Assembly (NCBI RefSeq): GCF_029868625.1
Contig: NZ_JARWOJ010000234.1
Coordinates: forward strand, 1 to 64,000
Direction: 5' to 3'
Length of the DNA stretch: 64,000 bases
Source of the DNA: Nocardia neocaledoniensis
Lineage (GTDB): Bacteria; Actinomycetota; Actinomycetes; Mycobacteriales; Mycobacteriaceae
Shown: positions 15,816 through 24,100 of the stretch, one piece after another
Layout: the number at the start of each line of letters is the position of its first letter
How positions within the stretch are numbered: the first letter of the stretch is position 1
The notes under the pieces: model-generated
The model's input: the letters and a program-made list of their open reading frames with translations, nothing else
Databases searched by the model: none
What the model was told of the DNA's origin: nothing
Position numbers and translations under genes: made by a program

Positions 15816-17237
15816 TCAGCGGTGGTTGAGGCGCAGCCTGAACCGGTTCGGCTTGAGGGTGATCTGCTCAGCGATGTCGAGTTCGTACCCTGGGTCGGGG
15901 GTGAACTCGAACGTTTGCAGGATGTGCGCCAGCGCGAGAACGATTTCGTGGTAGGCGAATTGGCGACCGATGCAGGCGCGAAGCCCAGTGCCGAACGGCT
16001 TGAATACCTGACGGCCGTCCAGAGACCGCATTCGTTCGGGCAGCCATCGGTCGGGCTGGAACTCGCCGGCGTCGGGGCCCCACGTGGCGGGGTCGCGGTG
16101 GGCATGCAGTGTGAGCACGAGTACCCAGTCGCCGGGTCCGAAGCGGTACCGCCCGCCTCCAATCGTGGTCTCGTGCCGAGCTTCACGGAAGAAGCCGGGC
16201 GCGACAGGGTAGAGGCGCAACGTTTCGTCGACGATTCGACGCAGGGTTCGGAGTTTCGCCACGTCGTCGTAGGCGATCGTGGACAGGTCGCCGTCGGCGA
16301 AGCGTGTGTCGATCTCGGCGCGGGCGGCAGCGACGAGTTCAGGGCGTCGGCTGAGCTCGTAGAGCGCGAAAGCGAGGACTCCAGCGCTGGTTTCGTGGCC
16401 CGCGACGAGCATGGTGAGGATCTGGCTCCGGACATTCGTGGTGTCGAGGAGCTCGCCGGAAGCCGGGTCGGGCACGGTGAGCATCCGGTCGAGCAGGTCG
16501 TGGTGGTCGCCTACGGTGCCGCTGGCTTGGCGGGCTTTGATGACGTCGTCGACGACCGTTCGGACGTAGGTGATGTCGCGGCTATGGCGCGCGGCCGCGC
16601 GGGCGCCGACGGTCTTCTGCAAGAAGGGCGGCATGTTGCTGTTGCGGGAGATGTAGGTCAGGCCGCGCAGCATGGCGGCGACGAACGGGTGTACCTCGCT
16701 GCGTGTGAAGCTGTCGAAGGTGTAGTCGAATCCGGTTCGGGCGATGATCTCGAGGGTGAGTTTGTTCATGTCCTCGCCGATGTCGACCCACTGGCCATCG
16801 CGCTTCGCCCAGTAATCGAGGAGTTCGCCGATCGTGGTGAGCATGGTCTGGTGGTAGGAGCGCATCGCCTCCTTAGTGAAGGCCGGCGCGAGCACAGCGT
16901 GGGCCTTTGCCCAGTTCGGTTCATCGTTGCGGGCGGTGAACAGGCCGTCACGAGCGATGTGGCGCATCTTCCGGAGCGGGACGCCGAGGTGTTTGGCCCA
17001 GTTGCGCTCGTCGCAGATCTCGGTGATGAGTTCTGAGTCGGAGACGACGATCATGGGCCAGTCGACGAGTCGCCGTTCGAAGATGCCGCCGAGTTGCTCG
17101 GCGTCTCGTAGCGAGGTGAGGGTCGGTTTGACGGGGTTGATGGTGAGTAGGTCGTTGATGATCGGCAGCCGCCATTTCGGGTGGGGCAGCGGCGGATTGG
17201 AGTGGCCGCCCGAGGTGGTGGATGTTGTCACTGCCAT
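15816..17237 (-). CDS. Cytochrome P450
   Basis: 473 aa with the main P450 motifs: I-helix AGHETS (279-284), K-helix ETLR (338-341), the PDRW-type stretch (FQPDRWLP, ~393-400), and the heme loop FGTGLRACIG (415-424) with thiolate Cys422. The heme loop and N-terminal layout look closest to the CYP102-type heme domain, but no reductase is fused, so separate redox partners would be needed. It is the last gene of a five-gene minus-strand operon headed by two regulators, with an 8-base gap from the membrane-protein gene before it. Substrate unknown. Confidence 0.93.
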   Translation of the reverse strand: MAVTTSTTSGGHSNPPLPHPKWRLPIINDLLTINPVKPTLTSLRDAEQLGGIFERRLVDWPMIVVSDSELITEICDERNWAKHLGVPLRKMRHIARDGLFTARNDEPNWAKAHAVLAPAFTKEAMRSYHQTMLTTIGELLDYWAKRDGQWVDIGEDMNKLTLEIIARTGFDYTFDSFTRSEVHPFVAAMLRGLTYISRNSNMPPFLQKTVGARAAARHSRDITYVRTVVDDVIKARQASGTVGDHHDLLDRMLTVPDPASGELLDTTNVRSQILTMLVAGHETSAGVLAFALYELSRRPELVAAARAEIDTRFADGDLSTIAYDDVAKLRTLRRIVDETLRLYPVAPGFFREARHETTIGGGRYRFGPGDWVLVLTLHAHRDPATWGPDAGEFQPDRWLPERMRSLDGRQVFKPFGTGLRACIGRQFAYHEIVLALAHILQTFEFTPDPGYELDIAEQITLKPNRFRLRLNHR

Positions 17238-17245
17238 TGGAACTC

Positions 17246-18427
17246 CTACTGGGTCAGTGCCGTGTCCGGCGACTCGGTTCGGCCGACCTGCCGCTTGGCG
17301 GTGGGCCAGGCGGCGGCGAGGTCGAGCAGCTGTTGCAGCTCCGCGGTGAGGTCGCGGGCCCCGACGAATGCAGGGCGCCCGGCAGGCGCAGGGCTGGTCT
17401 GGGGTGCTTCGCCAGCGTTCTTGGCTGCGATAGCCTCGGCGACGCGACGTGCGTATGCGTCGGCGCCTTGTCCAGCTTCGTCGACGGCTCCGTAGCGTTT
17501 GAGGTAGAGCAAGCTATCGCGGATCTCCACCGTCATTCGGTGCAGCCGGGTGGCCGGCTCGACTCGCCCGGATCGGTCCTGTGGCAGAGCGAGAACGATC
17601 TCCGGTACGGCCGCGGTGAGGTCGCGCCACAGCGGCTTCAGCCTGCGGCAGTAGCGACTTGTGCGGTCCCACCCGGAAAGGGAGAGAACCGTGCCGATCA
17701 GCGGCACCGCTACGACGGCGCCTGCTGCGACGGTGGCGCCGAAGAAGGTCCAAGCCTTCGCCTCCATGTCGGGGTCTGCCGAAGGGCGATCGGCTGCGAC
17801 TTCGAGGGCCGTTACGACGGGGACGAAGACGGAGTCCGCACCGATTGCGATCGCGATGGCCAGGACACCGAGGTATACGCTGCGCTCTCGCCATGAGGTG
17901 TTCTGATCTGCGCCGCGCAACTCGCGGATGCTGATTCGGCCAACGAGCAGGGCGGTGGCCGCGATCGGAAGATAGAACGCAACCCAGGCGATGACCGCTG
18001 GCCAGCCCAGGGCTTGATCGATCAGTTGGTCTGCCCGCCGGGCGGGAGTTCCAGCAATCAGGATGGTGATGGTCGATATCAGCGCGACGAGGTCGTAGCG
18101 ACGTTGCCGCTGCCAGGTGTGTTCCGGGTCGGCTCCTGCCCAAAGTTGAGCGATGCCGTAGATACACGAGACAGTGAACAGGATGCAGCCGAAGGAAATC
18201 TGGCGTGCGAAGTGAACGACGTCGGCATCGTTGAACGGCAGGATCGCGATCAGCACGTGCTCGAACCATGCTTCCCGCAGCAACAGTCCGAAGAGCGCAA
18301 TGACCAGCGCGCGGTTGATGAGCTTGTCCACCGCACCATCTCGCAGCAGCCAGCAGCGCCCGATGATGACCGCGATGAACAGGACCAGCACCGGCCAGGC
18401 CACGACGCCGGGGATCGGGGAGGTCAT
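17246..18427 (-). CDS. MAB_1171c-like multi-pass membrane protein
   Basis: 393 aa. Seven or so membrane segments occupy residues ~5-265, including GVVAWPVLVLFIAVIIGRC and LVALISTITILIAGTP. A soluble C-terminal tail of ~125 residues follows, containing PLWRDLTAAVPEIVLALP and HRMTVEIRDSLLYLK. This layout matches the actinobacterial family often annotated as a MAB_1171c-type putative transporter, whose function is not established. Its start overlaps the stop of the metalloprotease gene (ATGA), so they are co-translated. Confidence 0.7.
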   Translation of the reverse strand: MTSPIPGVVAWPVLVLFIAVIIGRCWLLRDGAVDKLINRALVIALFGLLLREAWFEHVLIAILPFNDADVVHFARQISFGCILFTVSCIYGIAQLWAGADPEHTWQRQRRYDLVALISTITILIAGTPARRADQLIDQALGWPAVIAWVAFYLPIAATALLVGRISIRELRGADQNTSWRERSVYLGVLAIAIAIGADSVFVPVVTALEVAADRPSADPDMEAKAWTFFGATVAAGAVVAVPLIGTVLSLSGWDRTSRYCRRLKPLWRDLTAAVPEIVLALPQDRSGRVEPATRLHRMTVEIRDSLLYLKRYGAVDEAGQGADAYARRVAEAIAAKNAGEAPQTSPAPAGRPAFVGARDLTAELQQLLDLAAAWPTAKRQVGRTESPDTALTQ

Positions 18428-18960
18428 CGGTGCCGTGCTCGGAAGAAGGTGGACCGGAACCGGCTCGGTTTCCGTTGGGGCAGAGTCGCTTCGACCATCA
18501 CCATGTCGGCGAAGGTCTCCGCGTCACGCTCCCGGGCGCTGTCGTAGTCCTGTCGGCGCAGGACGTTACGGATGGCATCGGGTGACAGCGACGGCATGAG
18601 CTCGTTGAGCGGAAGGTCGTCGACGGGACCGGGTTCCCCCTCGGTACTGCCGTGGCCGAGGAGCATGTGGCCGATCTCATGAGCGATGATGTGGTCGGCG
18701 TGCCACTCGGTATCCGCGCCGTACATGATCACGTCGGAGTCGTCGAGTTCTAGCCACAATCCGCTGCCGGTTCCGCATCCGGTCCCGGAGAGAGCGCCCG
18801 GGGCGATAGGGACCAAGTCGATCGGCCGGCCGCGGTATGCGGCTACCCGCGCGATGTATTCGCGCGTATCCCAGGGGTATGGGATCGGCACGAGTTTGCT
18901 CAGCTCTGTGAACCGCGTGGTCATTTTGTTCACCACGCCCTCCCCTCTCACCACGGTCAT
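18424..18960 (-). CDS. ImmA/IrrE-type metalloprotease
   Basis: 178 aa. The zinc motif AHEIGHMLLGH (~residues 93-103) and a downstream acidic helix (ARERDAETFADMVMVEA) are typical of ImmA/IrrE proteins, which cleave or inactivate partner repressors, as in ICEBs1 ImmA/ImmR. In-frame GTG (18933) or ATG (18924) starts behind GGGAGGG are also possible. It follows two DNA-binding proteins in the operon; one of them is the likely substrate. Confidence 0.8.
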   Translation of the reverse strand: MTVVRGEGVVNKMTTRFTELSKLVPIPYPWDTREYIARVAAYRGRPIDLVPIAPGALSGTGCGTGSGLWLELDDSDVIMYGADTEWHADHIIAHEIGHMLLGHGSTEGEPGPVDDLPLNELMPSLSPDAIRNVLRRQDYDSARERDAETFADMVMVEATLPQRKPSRFRSTFFRARHR

Positions 18961-18979
18961 CTCCTACTTTCGCTCGAGT

Positions 18980-19459
18980 CTATTCCCCCAGGTCAGACGT
19001 ATCGGATTTATCGGATACGTCGCGAGTGGCCGCCTCATCCGGCGAGTTGGACCGCCGTTTGGCCAGTCGTTTGAGGTGGTCGGCGAGTTCGCCGATGTCG
19101 ATCTTCTTGCCGCGCAAGTTCAGGCTCCGCACTCCGGCATCGCGGGTGGCTGCAAGCATCAGCAGCTCCTTTTCGACCTGGCGCACGGCGGTGGCGTCCA
19201 CTCCGGCCAGATAGGCCGGAGGGACACCGAAGTGCTTCGCGAGAGCGGCAAGGATCTGAGGATCGGCGAAGTCGCGGTCGTAGTCACCCGCCCGCAGCGC
19301 GGCGATCTCGGCGCCGGGGACGATCCTGCCCAACATCGCACTGACCGACCGTGCAACGTCATCGACGGACTGTTCGGGTGCGGAGCGGGCATGGAAGGTA
19401 GCGAAAAGCCGGCTCACGCGCGCACTAAGCGGCGGTAAAGAGCCGTCATTGGTCTGCAT
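18980..19459 (-). CDS. EspR-like XRE-family regulator
   Basis: 159 aa; the ATG at 19459 has GGAGGTG upstream and lies within the end of the previous gene. Residues ~13-115 align in order with mycobacterial EspR: LSARVSRLFATFHARS, an HTH including AEIAALRAGDYDR, LAALAKHFGVPPAYL, and RDAGVRSLNLRG. EspR is a nucleoid-associated regulator of secretion genes. The C-terminal 25 residues are Ser/Asp-rich. It probably regulates its own operon and could be the target of the metalloprotease encoded next. Confidence 0.7.
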   Translation of the reverse strand: MQTNDGSLPPLSARVSRLFATFHARSAPEQSVDDVARSVSAMLGRIVPGAEIAALRAGDYDRDFADPQILAALAKHFGVPPAYLAGVDATAVRQVEKELLMLAATRDAGVRSLNLRGKKIDIGELADHLKRLAKRRSNSPDEAATRDVSDKSDTSDLGE

Positions 19460-20126
19460 CCAGATCACCTCCTCGCTGCCGATAGCGCTGCTCGAACTTC
19501 TGGCGTAGCTCCTCCCCGAGGCCAGCAGCCGAGCGGCCACCGAGCAACCAGCGCCGATACAAACGCTCTTCGGCGTCCGGAGTGCCGGGGTCGACCGGAG
19601 TGGACAGTGCATCGGCGAAGATCACTTCGAGCCCGGGATGCACCGCTTCCGTGCCACGGTTACGTTCCAGCATAGTGGTGGCCCAGCGGCCAACTATCAG
19701 GCTGACCTCCCTGTTGAGGCGTGTGGCGAGATCCTGGACGGAGTCGGCACTCAATTCCCGGCGCGCCTCCGCGGCGGCGTTGAGATCACGCTGTAACTCC
19801 ATCAACGCGATGACCTGGTCGAGAGGAACCTCGACGTCGGAACCAGCCAGGCTCAAGGGCGGGGTCGGCGGCTGTGCCGGTTCGAGAGGGACCGGCACTT
19901 CCCCATTCCAGTAGGCGGCCGCGGCGGAGCCAGGCACCCAGCGCAGCGCCGCATCGAACTTCGCGAAGATCTTTTTCTGCGGGTTGTCTAGCTCTCCGCG
20001 CTCGGTCCGGACCATCGTCGTCTGCGCAGGACCGCCGGCGGCGCGCACCTCGGCCATGGTGAGGCTGAGGTACTCACGGCGAGCCTTGACGACTTCCCCG
20101 AAGAACTTTGGATGTCCGGAGGGCAT
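19446..20126 (-). CDS. XRE-like regulator with long C-terminal region
   Basis: 226 aa. The N-terminal ~60 residues form an XRE-like DNA-binding domain (FFGEVVKARREYLSLTMAEV, GPAQTTMVRTERGELDNP). A Pro-rich linker (~75-95) leads into a coiled, acidic helical part (VPLDQVIALMELQRDLNAAA and on) to the end. First gene of the minus-strand operon; about 260 bases of upstream DNA hold its promoter. Co-expression with an ImmA/IrrE protease suggests it is a controllable repressor. Confidence 0.65.
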   Translation of the reverse strand: MPSGHPKFFGEVVKARREYLSLTMAEVRAAGGPAQTTMVRTERGELDNPQKKIFAKFDAALRWVPGSAAAAYWNGEVPVPLEPAQPPTPPLSLAGSDVEVPLDQVIALMELQRDLNAAAEARRELSADSVQDLATRLNREVSLIVGRWATTMLERNRGTEAVHPGLEVIFADALSTPVDPGTPDAEERLYRRWLLGGRSAAGLGEELRQKFEQRYRQRGGDLDADQ

Positions 20127-20387
20127 AGCAAGAGTGTAGTCAGATGTTCACGACAAGTCAGCCCCCACCAACAGTTTCGGACCGATAAAGGCAATATGTT
20201 AGTGATTTCGTAGTGATAAGTGCTTGCGGGCAGCACACGGAGTAAGTACGCTCCGGGGGTGTGTGATCTCACGAAACAGGAGTGGAGTGCACGATCCCAC
20301 CTGCTGGAGCCGCCCAGTGTTCCAGCAGAGCCCGAAGCAAGGGGGTTCACGGTGCCGAGCAGGCCGAGCCTGGTGCGGGGTAGGAAT
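20127..20387. promoter_or_regulatory. Upstream region of the XRE/ImmA/P450 operon
   Basis: 261 gene-free bases between two minus-strand genes. The part next to the XRE start is AT-rich for this DNA (roughly 20160-20225, with TTAGTGATTTCGTAGTGATA), which would suit a promoter. No long inverted repeat or terminator is obvious. Confidence 0.4.
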
Positions 20388-20846
20388 TCAGGCGGGTGCG
20401 CCGACAGCGCGGTTGCGGGCCCGGTTGTAGGCGGCACGCACTTCGACAGCCGTGATACCCAAGGCTTCGGCGAGGCGGTTGGCGTTTTCGTCGGTCAGGG
20501 CGGCCGAGCCTTCTTCCAGACGCCCTATCGACGAACCGCTGATTCCGGTACGGGCAGCCAGGTCCGATTCCAGCATGCCGCGCAGGACGCGCCAGTCACG
20601 CAGATAGCGCTGCTCACGCGGAATCGGGACGAGCTGCTCCATCGGAACGCCGAGTACGGCAGCGACACGGAACAGCAGATTGACCTGGGGAGATTTCTTT
20701 CCAGCCTCCCACTGCTGAATCGTGGCGACACCCACACCCGCCAGCCGCGCGACCTCGGCCCGACGACGGAGATCCTCGTTCGGATGCTCCTCGCGGGCGC
20801 GCTTGAGCGCCACGGGGTCAAATCCGCGCGTGATGCGTCGCGTCAT
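20388..20846 (-). CDS. Dual-domain XRE regulator
   Basis: 152 aa from the ATG at 20846; an upstream in-frame ATG at 20921 is possible. Two helix-turn-helix units are visible: RRRAEVARLAGVGVATIQQW followed by EAGKKSPQVNLLFRVAAVLG (~30-70), then GMLESDLAARTGISGSSIGR followed by LEEGSAALTDENANRLAEAL (~95-135). It is encoded divergently from the transfer operon and is the obvious candidate for its repressor. Three CGTAT-containing sites lie in the space between. Confidence 0.75.
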   Translation of the reverse strand: MTRRITRGFDPVALKRAREEHPNEDLRRRAEVARLAGVGVATIQQWEAGKKSPQVNLLFRVAAVLGVPMEQLVPIPREQRYLRDWRVLRGMLESDLAARTGISGSSIGRLEEGSAALTDENANRLAEALGITAVEVRAAYNRARNRAVGAPA

Positions 20847-20904
20847 TGCGCGCGCCGGGGCCGGTGGTCCATCAGGAAACACCTTGCCGCACCCCCTAGA
20901 GAAG

Positions 20905-20950
20905 TCTCGCAACGTATGCAAGTATCGTATGGGAATAACGTATCATCCCA
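20905..20950. promoter_or_regulatory. AT-rich divergent promoter with CGTAT repeats
   Basis: CGTAT occurs three times within 46 bases (AACGTATG, ATCGTATG, AACGTATC), spaced about 16-18 bases apart and on one face of the helix or nearly so. This AT-rich block separates the dual-XRE gene from the transfer-operon leader. It is a plausible promoter for both directions, with operators for the XRE protein. Confidence 0.45.
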
Positions 20951-20984
20951 GGAAGGTGGGGCGATAGAGAGCGTCTGAGGGTGT

Positions 20985-21119
20985 GGCGCTGAGCGCCGAA
21001 GGTGTGGGTGCAACCACAGCCGAGGCCATCAGCGTCACGAAGTGAAGGAACCTTCCCCCCGGTGCAACGGGGGGAAGGCCCAGAGAACTCCGGGATTCGC
21101 GGGTGCAACCGCCCCGGAG
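20985..21119 (+). ncRNA. Three-hairpin leader with repeated GTGCAA hexaloop
   Basis: Three hairpins precede the first transfer gene, each with the identical loop GTGCAA. Hairpin 1: TGTGG/CCACA around the loop at 21008-21013, inside an outer stem 20985-20992 with 21029-21036. Hairpin 2: a perfect 11-bp stem, CCTTCCCCCCG (21051-21061) with 21068-21078, loop 21062-21067. Hairpin 3: GCGG/CCGC around 21103-21108 inside CTCCGGG/CCCGGAG (21088-21094, 21113-21119). The ATG follows 30 bases later. It matches no riboswitch class I can recall and may be a protein- or RNA-binding control element. Confidence 0.6.
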
Positions 21120-21149
21120 CAGGTGCAGAAACTTAAGGAAGGCTCTGCA

Positions 21150-22628
21150 ATGACAACACTAGGTCCTGCTGCCGCAAGCGCGTGCAGCGATAAGGCGGAA
21201 ACGCCGATCCCCTACAGCGGCTCCCGGCGTGTCGGGACAACTCGATCGGCCGCTCACCGCCGCTTCACCGGAATCCGAACCGACCTCATCCGCGTGGCGG
21301 TCGCGCCAGCGGTAGCAACCGCGGTCCTGATGACTGCTTGCGGTGTGGCACAGGCGGCCCCGTCGGGGCAGCCGGGAATCACCGGCCCGGCCGAACCGCA
21401 GGAACAGCCCGGGGTGTCGACCGCTCCTGCGCTCCCGCCCAAGCCGCAGTCCCAGAGCCCGCTGGGCGTAGTCCTGCCCGACCCGCCCTCGCACGCTCCC
21501 AGCGAGTACGAGACGGCGCCGCCCAGTGGAGGTGTCCAGGTCGGCCCGTACTACGACACTCCGGCACCGAGTGCCCCGGCTCCGCAGACCTACTACTACG
21601 TCGAGCCGACGCCACAGTACCGCGCGCCCGAGCCGAGCCTGGGCGAGGAACTGCTGACCCTGCACGCCCCGGCCCCGGTACCCGAGAAGCCGAAGTACTG
21701 GGTGCCGGTCGGGCCGGAACGGATCGGCTCGAAGCGAGCGTCCATCCCTACTCCCGAATGGGTGCCGGTCGATGTGGCGTGGAAGGCCAACGCCTACATC
21801 AGCGAAGCCCAGCAGGCCACCAACACGGCGTTGCAGTCGGTCGGCATCGCCCCCTCGCGCGCTGATGCGCTCGCCGGAGGCACCGTTATCGGCGCAGCAG
21901 CCGGAACCTGCATCGGTGCCACGGTCATCGGCGTTCCCGCTGCGGTCTTTGGCGGCATCGCCGGTGGCCTGATCGGCGGCACGATAGGCGGCATCGCCGG
22001 TGCCGCGATGGGCACGCTCATCCCCGTACCCGTGATCGGCACTGTCACCAGCGGTGTCGCCGGAACCGCAATCGGCGCCGCCGCTGGCGCGGCCGCCGGT
22101 GCCGCGATCGTCGGCATCCCGGCTGCGATCGCTGGTGGTGTCGCGGGCGGAGCGATCGGCGGCCTGGTCGGGTTCGTGCTGCTCGCCGATGACGGCTCCG
22201 AATACACCGGACCGGCCCCCGACGGCGAGATTCCCATGGAGGAGCGCGAGGTGCCCCCGCCCGGCCCGACCTTGGCCGACCAGTTCAGCGAGCAGGCCGC
22301 CGTTGCGGTAGATGCTGGTGAGCAGGCTGTCGATTGGGTTCAGGAACAGCCCGGCGGTGAGCAGGTGCTCGAGCAGGCCGCCGCGGTCGTCGATCAGGTC
22401 GACCAGTGGGCTCAGAGCGAGCCCGCCGTCACTCAGGCCGCCGGCGTTGTCGAGCAGGCCGCGCAGGATGTCGTGGCTGCCGCACAGGCCGCACCGGAGA
22501 CGGCTGCGGTGGCCGATGCGGTCGTGGAGGCGGTCACCGAGCAGCCGGCGTTCACGCCTGACCAGCTCGGCCCCCTGACCGATGCGGCCAATGGCGCGTT
22601 GGCGGCGGTGCAAGGGCTGGTGCGGTGA
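21150..22628 (+). CDS. Exported Pro-rich / glycine-zipper protein, first transfer gene
   Basis: 492 aa; AAGGAAGG precedes the ATG. A basic N-terminus leads to a hydrophobic helix ending AVLMTACGVAQAAPS (~55-72), a likely signal peptide. Residues ~75-195 are Pro/Tyr-rich. Residues ~240-350 are a glycine-zipper-like run of Gly/Ala/Ile repeats (GGIAGGLIGGTIGGIAGAAM), which could insert in or span a membrane. The rest is Gln/Ala/Val-rich helix. It resembles exported proteins of Nocardia often given only descriptive names. It may help build the transfer channel in the outer envelope. Confidence 0.65.
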   Translation: MTTLGPAAASACSDKAETPIPYSGSRRVGTTRSAAHRRFTGIRTDLIRVAVAPAVATAVLMTACGVAQAAPSGQPGITGPAEPQEQPGVSTAPALPPKPQSQSPLGVVLPDPPSHAPSEYETAPPSGGVQVGPYYDTPAPSAPAPQTYYYVEPTPQYRAPEPSLGEELLTLHAPAPVPEKPKYWVPVGPERIGSKRASIPTPEWVPVDVAWKANAYISEAQQATNTALQSVGIAPSRADALAGGTVIGAAAGTCIGATVIGVPAAVFGGIAGGLIGGTIGGIAGAAMGTLIPVPVIGTVTSGVAGTAIGAAAGAAAGAAIVGIPAAIAGGVAGGAIGGLVGFVLLADDGSEYTGPAPDGEIPMEEREVPPPGPTLADQFSEQAAVAVDAGEQAVDWVQEQPGGEQVLEQAAAVVDQVDQWAQSEPAVTQAAGVVEQAAQDVVAAAQAAPETAAVADAVVEAVTEQPAFTPDQLGPLTDAANGALAAVQGLVR

Positions 22629-23932
22629 TGTCCGCCGCGATGATCGGAGGGCGAGTGGCTGGCTCGCTGGCGATAGCAGCGTCGCTGACCTGCATCGCCC
22701 CGTCGGTCGCATCGGCCGACCCGGACGTGAATCCCGCTGTGACGGACTGCGCCGATGTGATCACCCTCGCGGTCCCGGGGACGTGGGAGACCAGCGCGGG
22801 AGCGGATCGTAACGTCGTGCCGGGAATGCTCGGCCAGGTTACGGGCCCGCTTCTCGCAGCACTGAATTCGGCGCCGCCGACCCTGTCGGGATCGACCCCG
22901 TCGACGACGTCCGCGACGAAGTCCACAACACCGCGCGCCACCGCCACCGCGCAGAAGCCCGCGACGGCGTCAGTTCGAGCTGAGCAGGTTCCTTACGTTG
23001 CTCAGGTCGGCGGACCGATCGCGGGCATGTTCACCGGAAACCCGCTCACGCTGACGCAGTCCCGCGAGAACGGGGCGTCGGCACTGGAGACCCGAGCAAA
23101 GGAACTCGCCGAGGCGTGCCCGTTGTCGAAGTTCGTCATCCTGGGCTACAGCCAGGGCGCGCTGATCGCCGGAGATTTTCTGTCGGATGTGGGCAACCGC
23201 AAGGGAGTTGTCGACCCGTCGCGCATCCTGGCCGGCGCTCTGCTGTCGGACCCGAAGCGCTCGGCCACCGCGGAGTCGGACTCCGCCAGCAGCACCGGCA
23301 CCTCAACCGGCTCGTCGAGTACGAAGCTCTCCTCGGTCTCGGAGACCTTGATTGGCTCCAACCCCGGCGGTGAAGGTGTTCTCGGCGAGCGCGAGGGTGG
23401 AATGGGTGTGCTCGCCGAGCGGGTGACCACAATGTGTGCGCCCAATGACACTGTGTGCTCGCTGTCGGGCAAGTCCAAGGTCGTCGCGGCGGTTGTCCCA
23501 CTGCTGAACCTCACGCCCGAGGATCTGCCCGACTACTTGATCGGCCGGGGCCTCGAGCTGGTGAAGAACGTCGCCGAGGCCGATCCGCAGGTGATCGCGC
23601 AGGCTGCAAAGTCGGTGATCACCGAGTTCACGAAACTCGGTGTGGCAGCGGCTACCTCGCCGCAGACCCTGCCGATCGCGCTGGCCGAGATGGTGTTCTC
23701 CTCCACGATGCTCGATGACGTCTCCAAGGTCATCAACATGCCAGAGTTCGACGCGCTGGTCAGCTTGACCAAGCCCGACGAGCTCATTCAGCAGGCATCG
23801 CAGGCGGTCTCGTACCTGCTGCTGGACGCGCACCGATCCTACGCCGGTAATTACAAGGTCAACGAGAGTGGCGACACGGCCACTCAATGGATCGTGAAAT
23901 GGCTGACCTCCAAAATTCAGGCCGGTTTGTAA
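22628..23932 (+). CDS. Cutinase-family secreted serine esterase
   Basis: 434 aa; ATG overlaps the preceding stop (TGATG). Signal peptide ~1-30 ending SVASA-D. The nucleophile elbow GYSQGA (Ser175), the Asp in CAPNDTVC (Asp274) and a late His (DAHRSYAG, ~402) give the cutinase triad, and Cys pairs suit the usual disulfides. A Ser/Thr-rich insert (~85-118) and a second (~212-240) make it longer than typical 200-residue cutinases. Mycobacterial relatives hydrolyse lipid esters. Here it sits inside a transfer operon, hinting at local opening of the lipid envelope. Confidence 0.85.
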   Translation: MSAAMIGGRVAGSLAIAASLTCIAPSVASADPDVNPAVTDCADVITLAVPGTWETSAGADRNVVPGMLGQVTGPLLAALNSAPPTLSGSTPSTTSATKSTTPRATATAQKPATASVRAEQVPYVAQVGGPIAGMFTGNPLTLTQSRENGASALETRAKELAEACPLSKFVILGYSQGALIAGDFLSDVGNRKGVVDPSRILAGALLSDPKRSATAESDSASSTGTSTGSSSTKLSSVSETLIGSNPGGEGVLGEREGGMGVLAERVTTMCAPNDTVCSLSGKSKVVAAVVPLLNLTPEDLPDYLIGRGLELVKNVAEADPQVIAQAAKSVITEFTKLGVAAATSPQTLPIALAEMVFSSTMLDDVSKVINMPEFDALVSLTKPDELIQQASQAVSYLLLDAHRSYAGNYKVNESGDTATQWIVKWLTSKIQAGL

Positions 23933-23943
23933 TCCGGTGACCT

Positions 23944-23987
23944 TTTCCGCTGGCGCCCGGTATGGGAGTGCCGGGCACCAGCGGAAA
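23944..23987 (+). terminator. Strong hairpin after cutinase gene
   Basis: A 17-bp stem with one mismatch (23944-23960 with 23971-23987) and a 10-base loop, 11 bases after the cutinase stop. No T-run follows, so it may be an attenuator or RNA-processing barrier rather than a full terminator. The next gene follows after ~110 bases. Confidence 0.5.
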
Positions 23988-24100
23988 GCAGTCGCCACTC
24001 GACAGAGTTCTCTCAGAACTCATCGTCGGATAAACACAGCGCCACCGAACCACGGTGGATATGAGCATTCAATACACACATCTGGGGAGGTGTGACCGCG

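Noticed and set aside
20985..21119. Idea that the leader is a ydaO-type c-di-AMP riboswitch (peptidoglycan hydrolase genes downstream)
   Set aside because: The conserved blocks I know for that class are not visible; the repeated GTGCAA hexaloop is not part of it.
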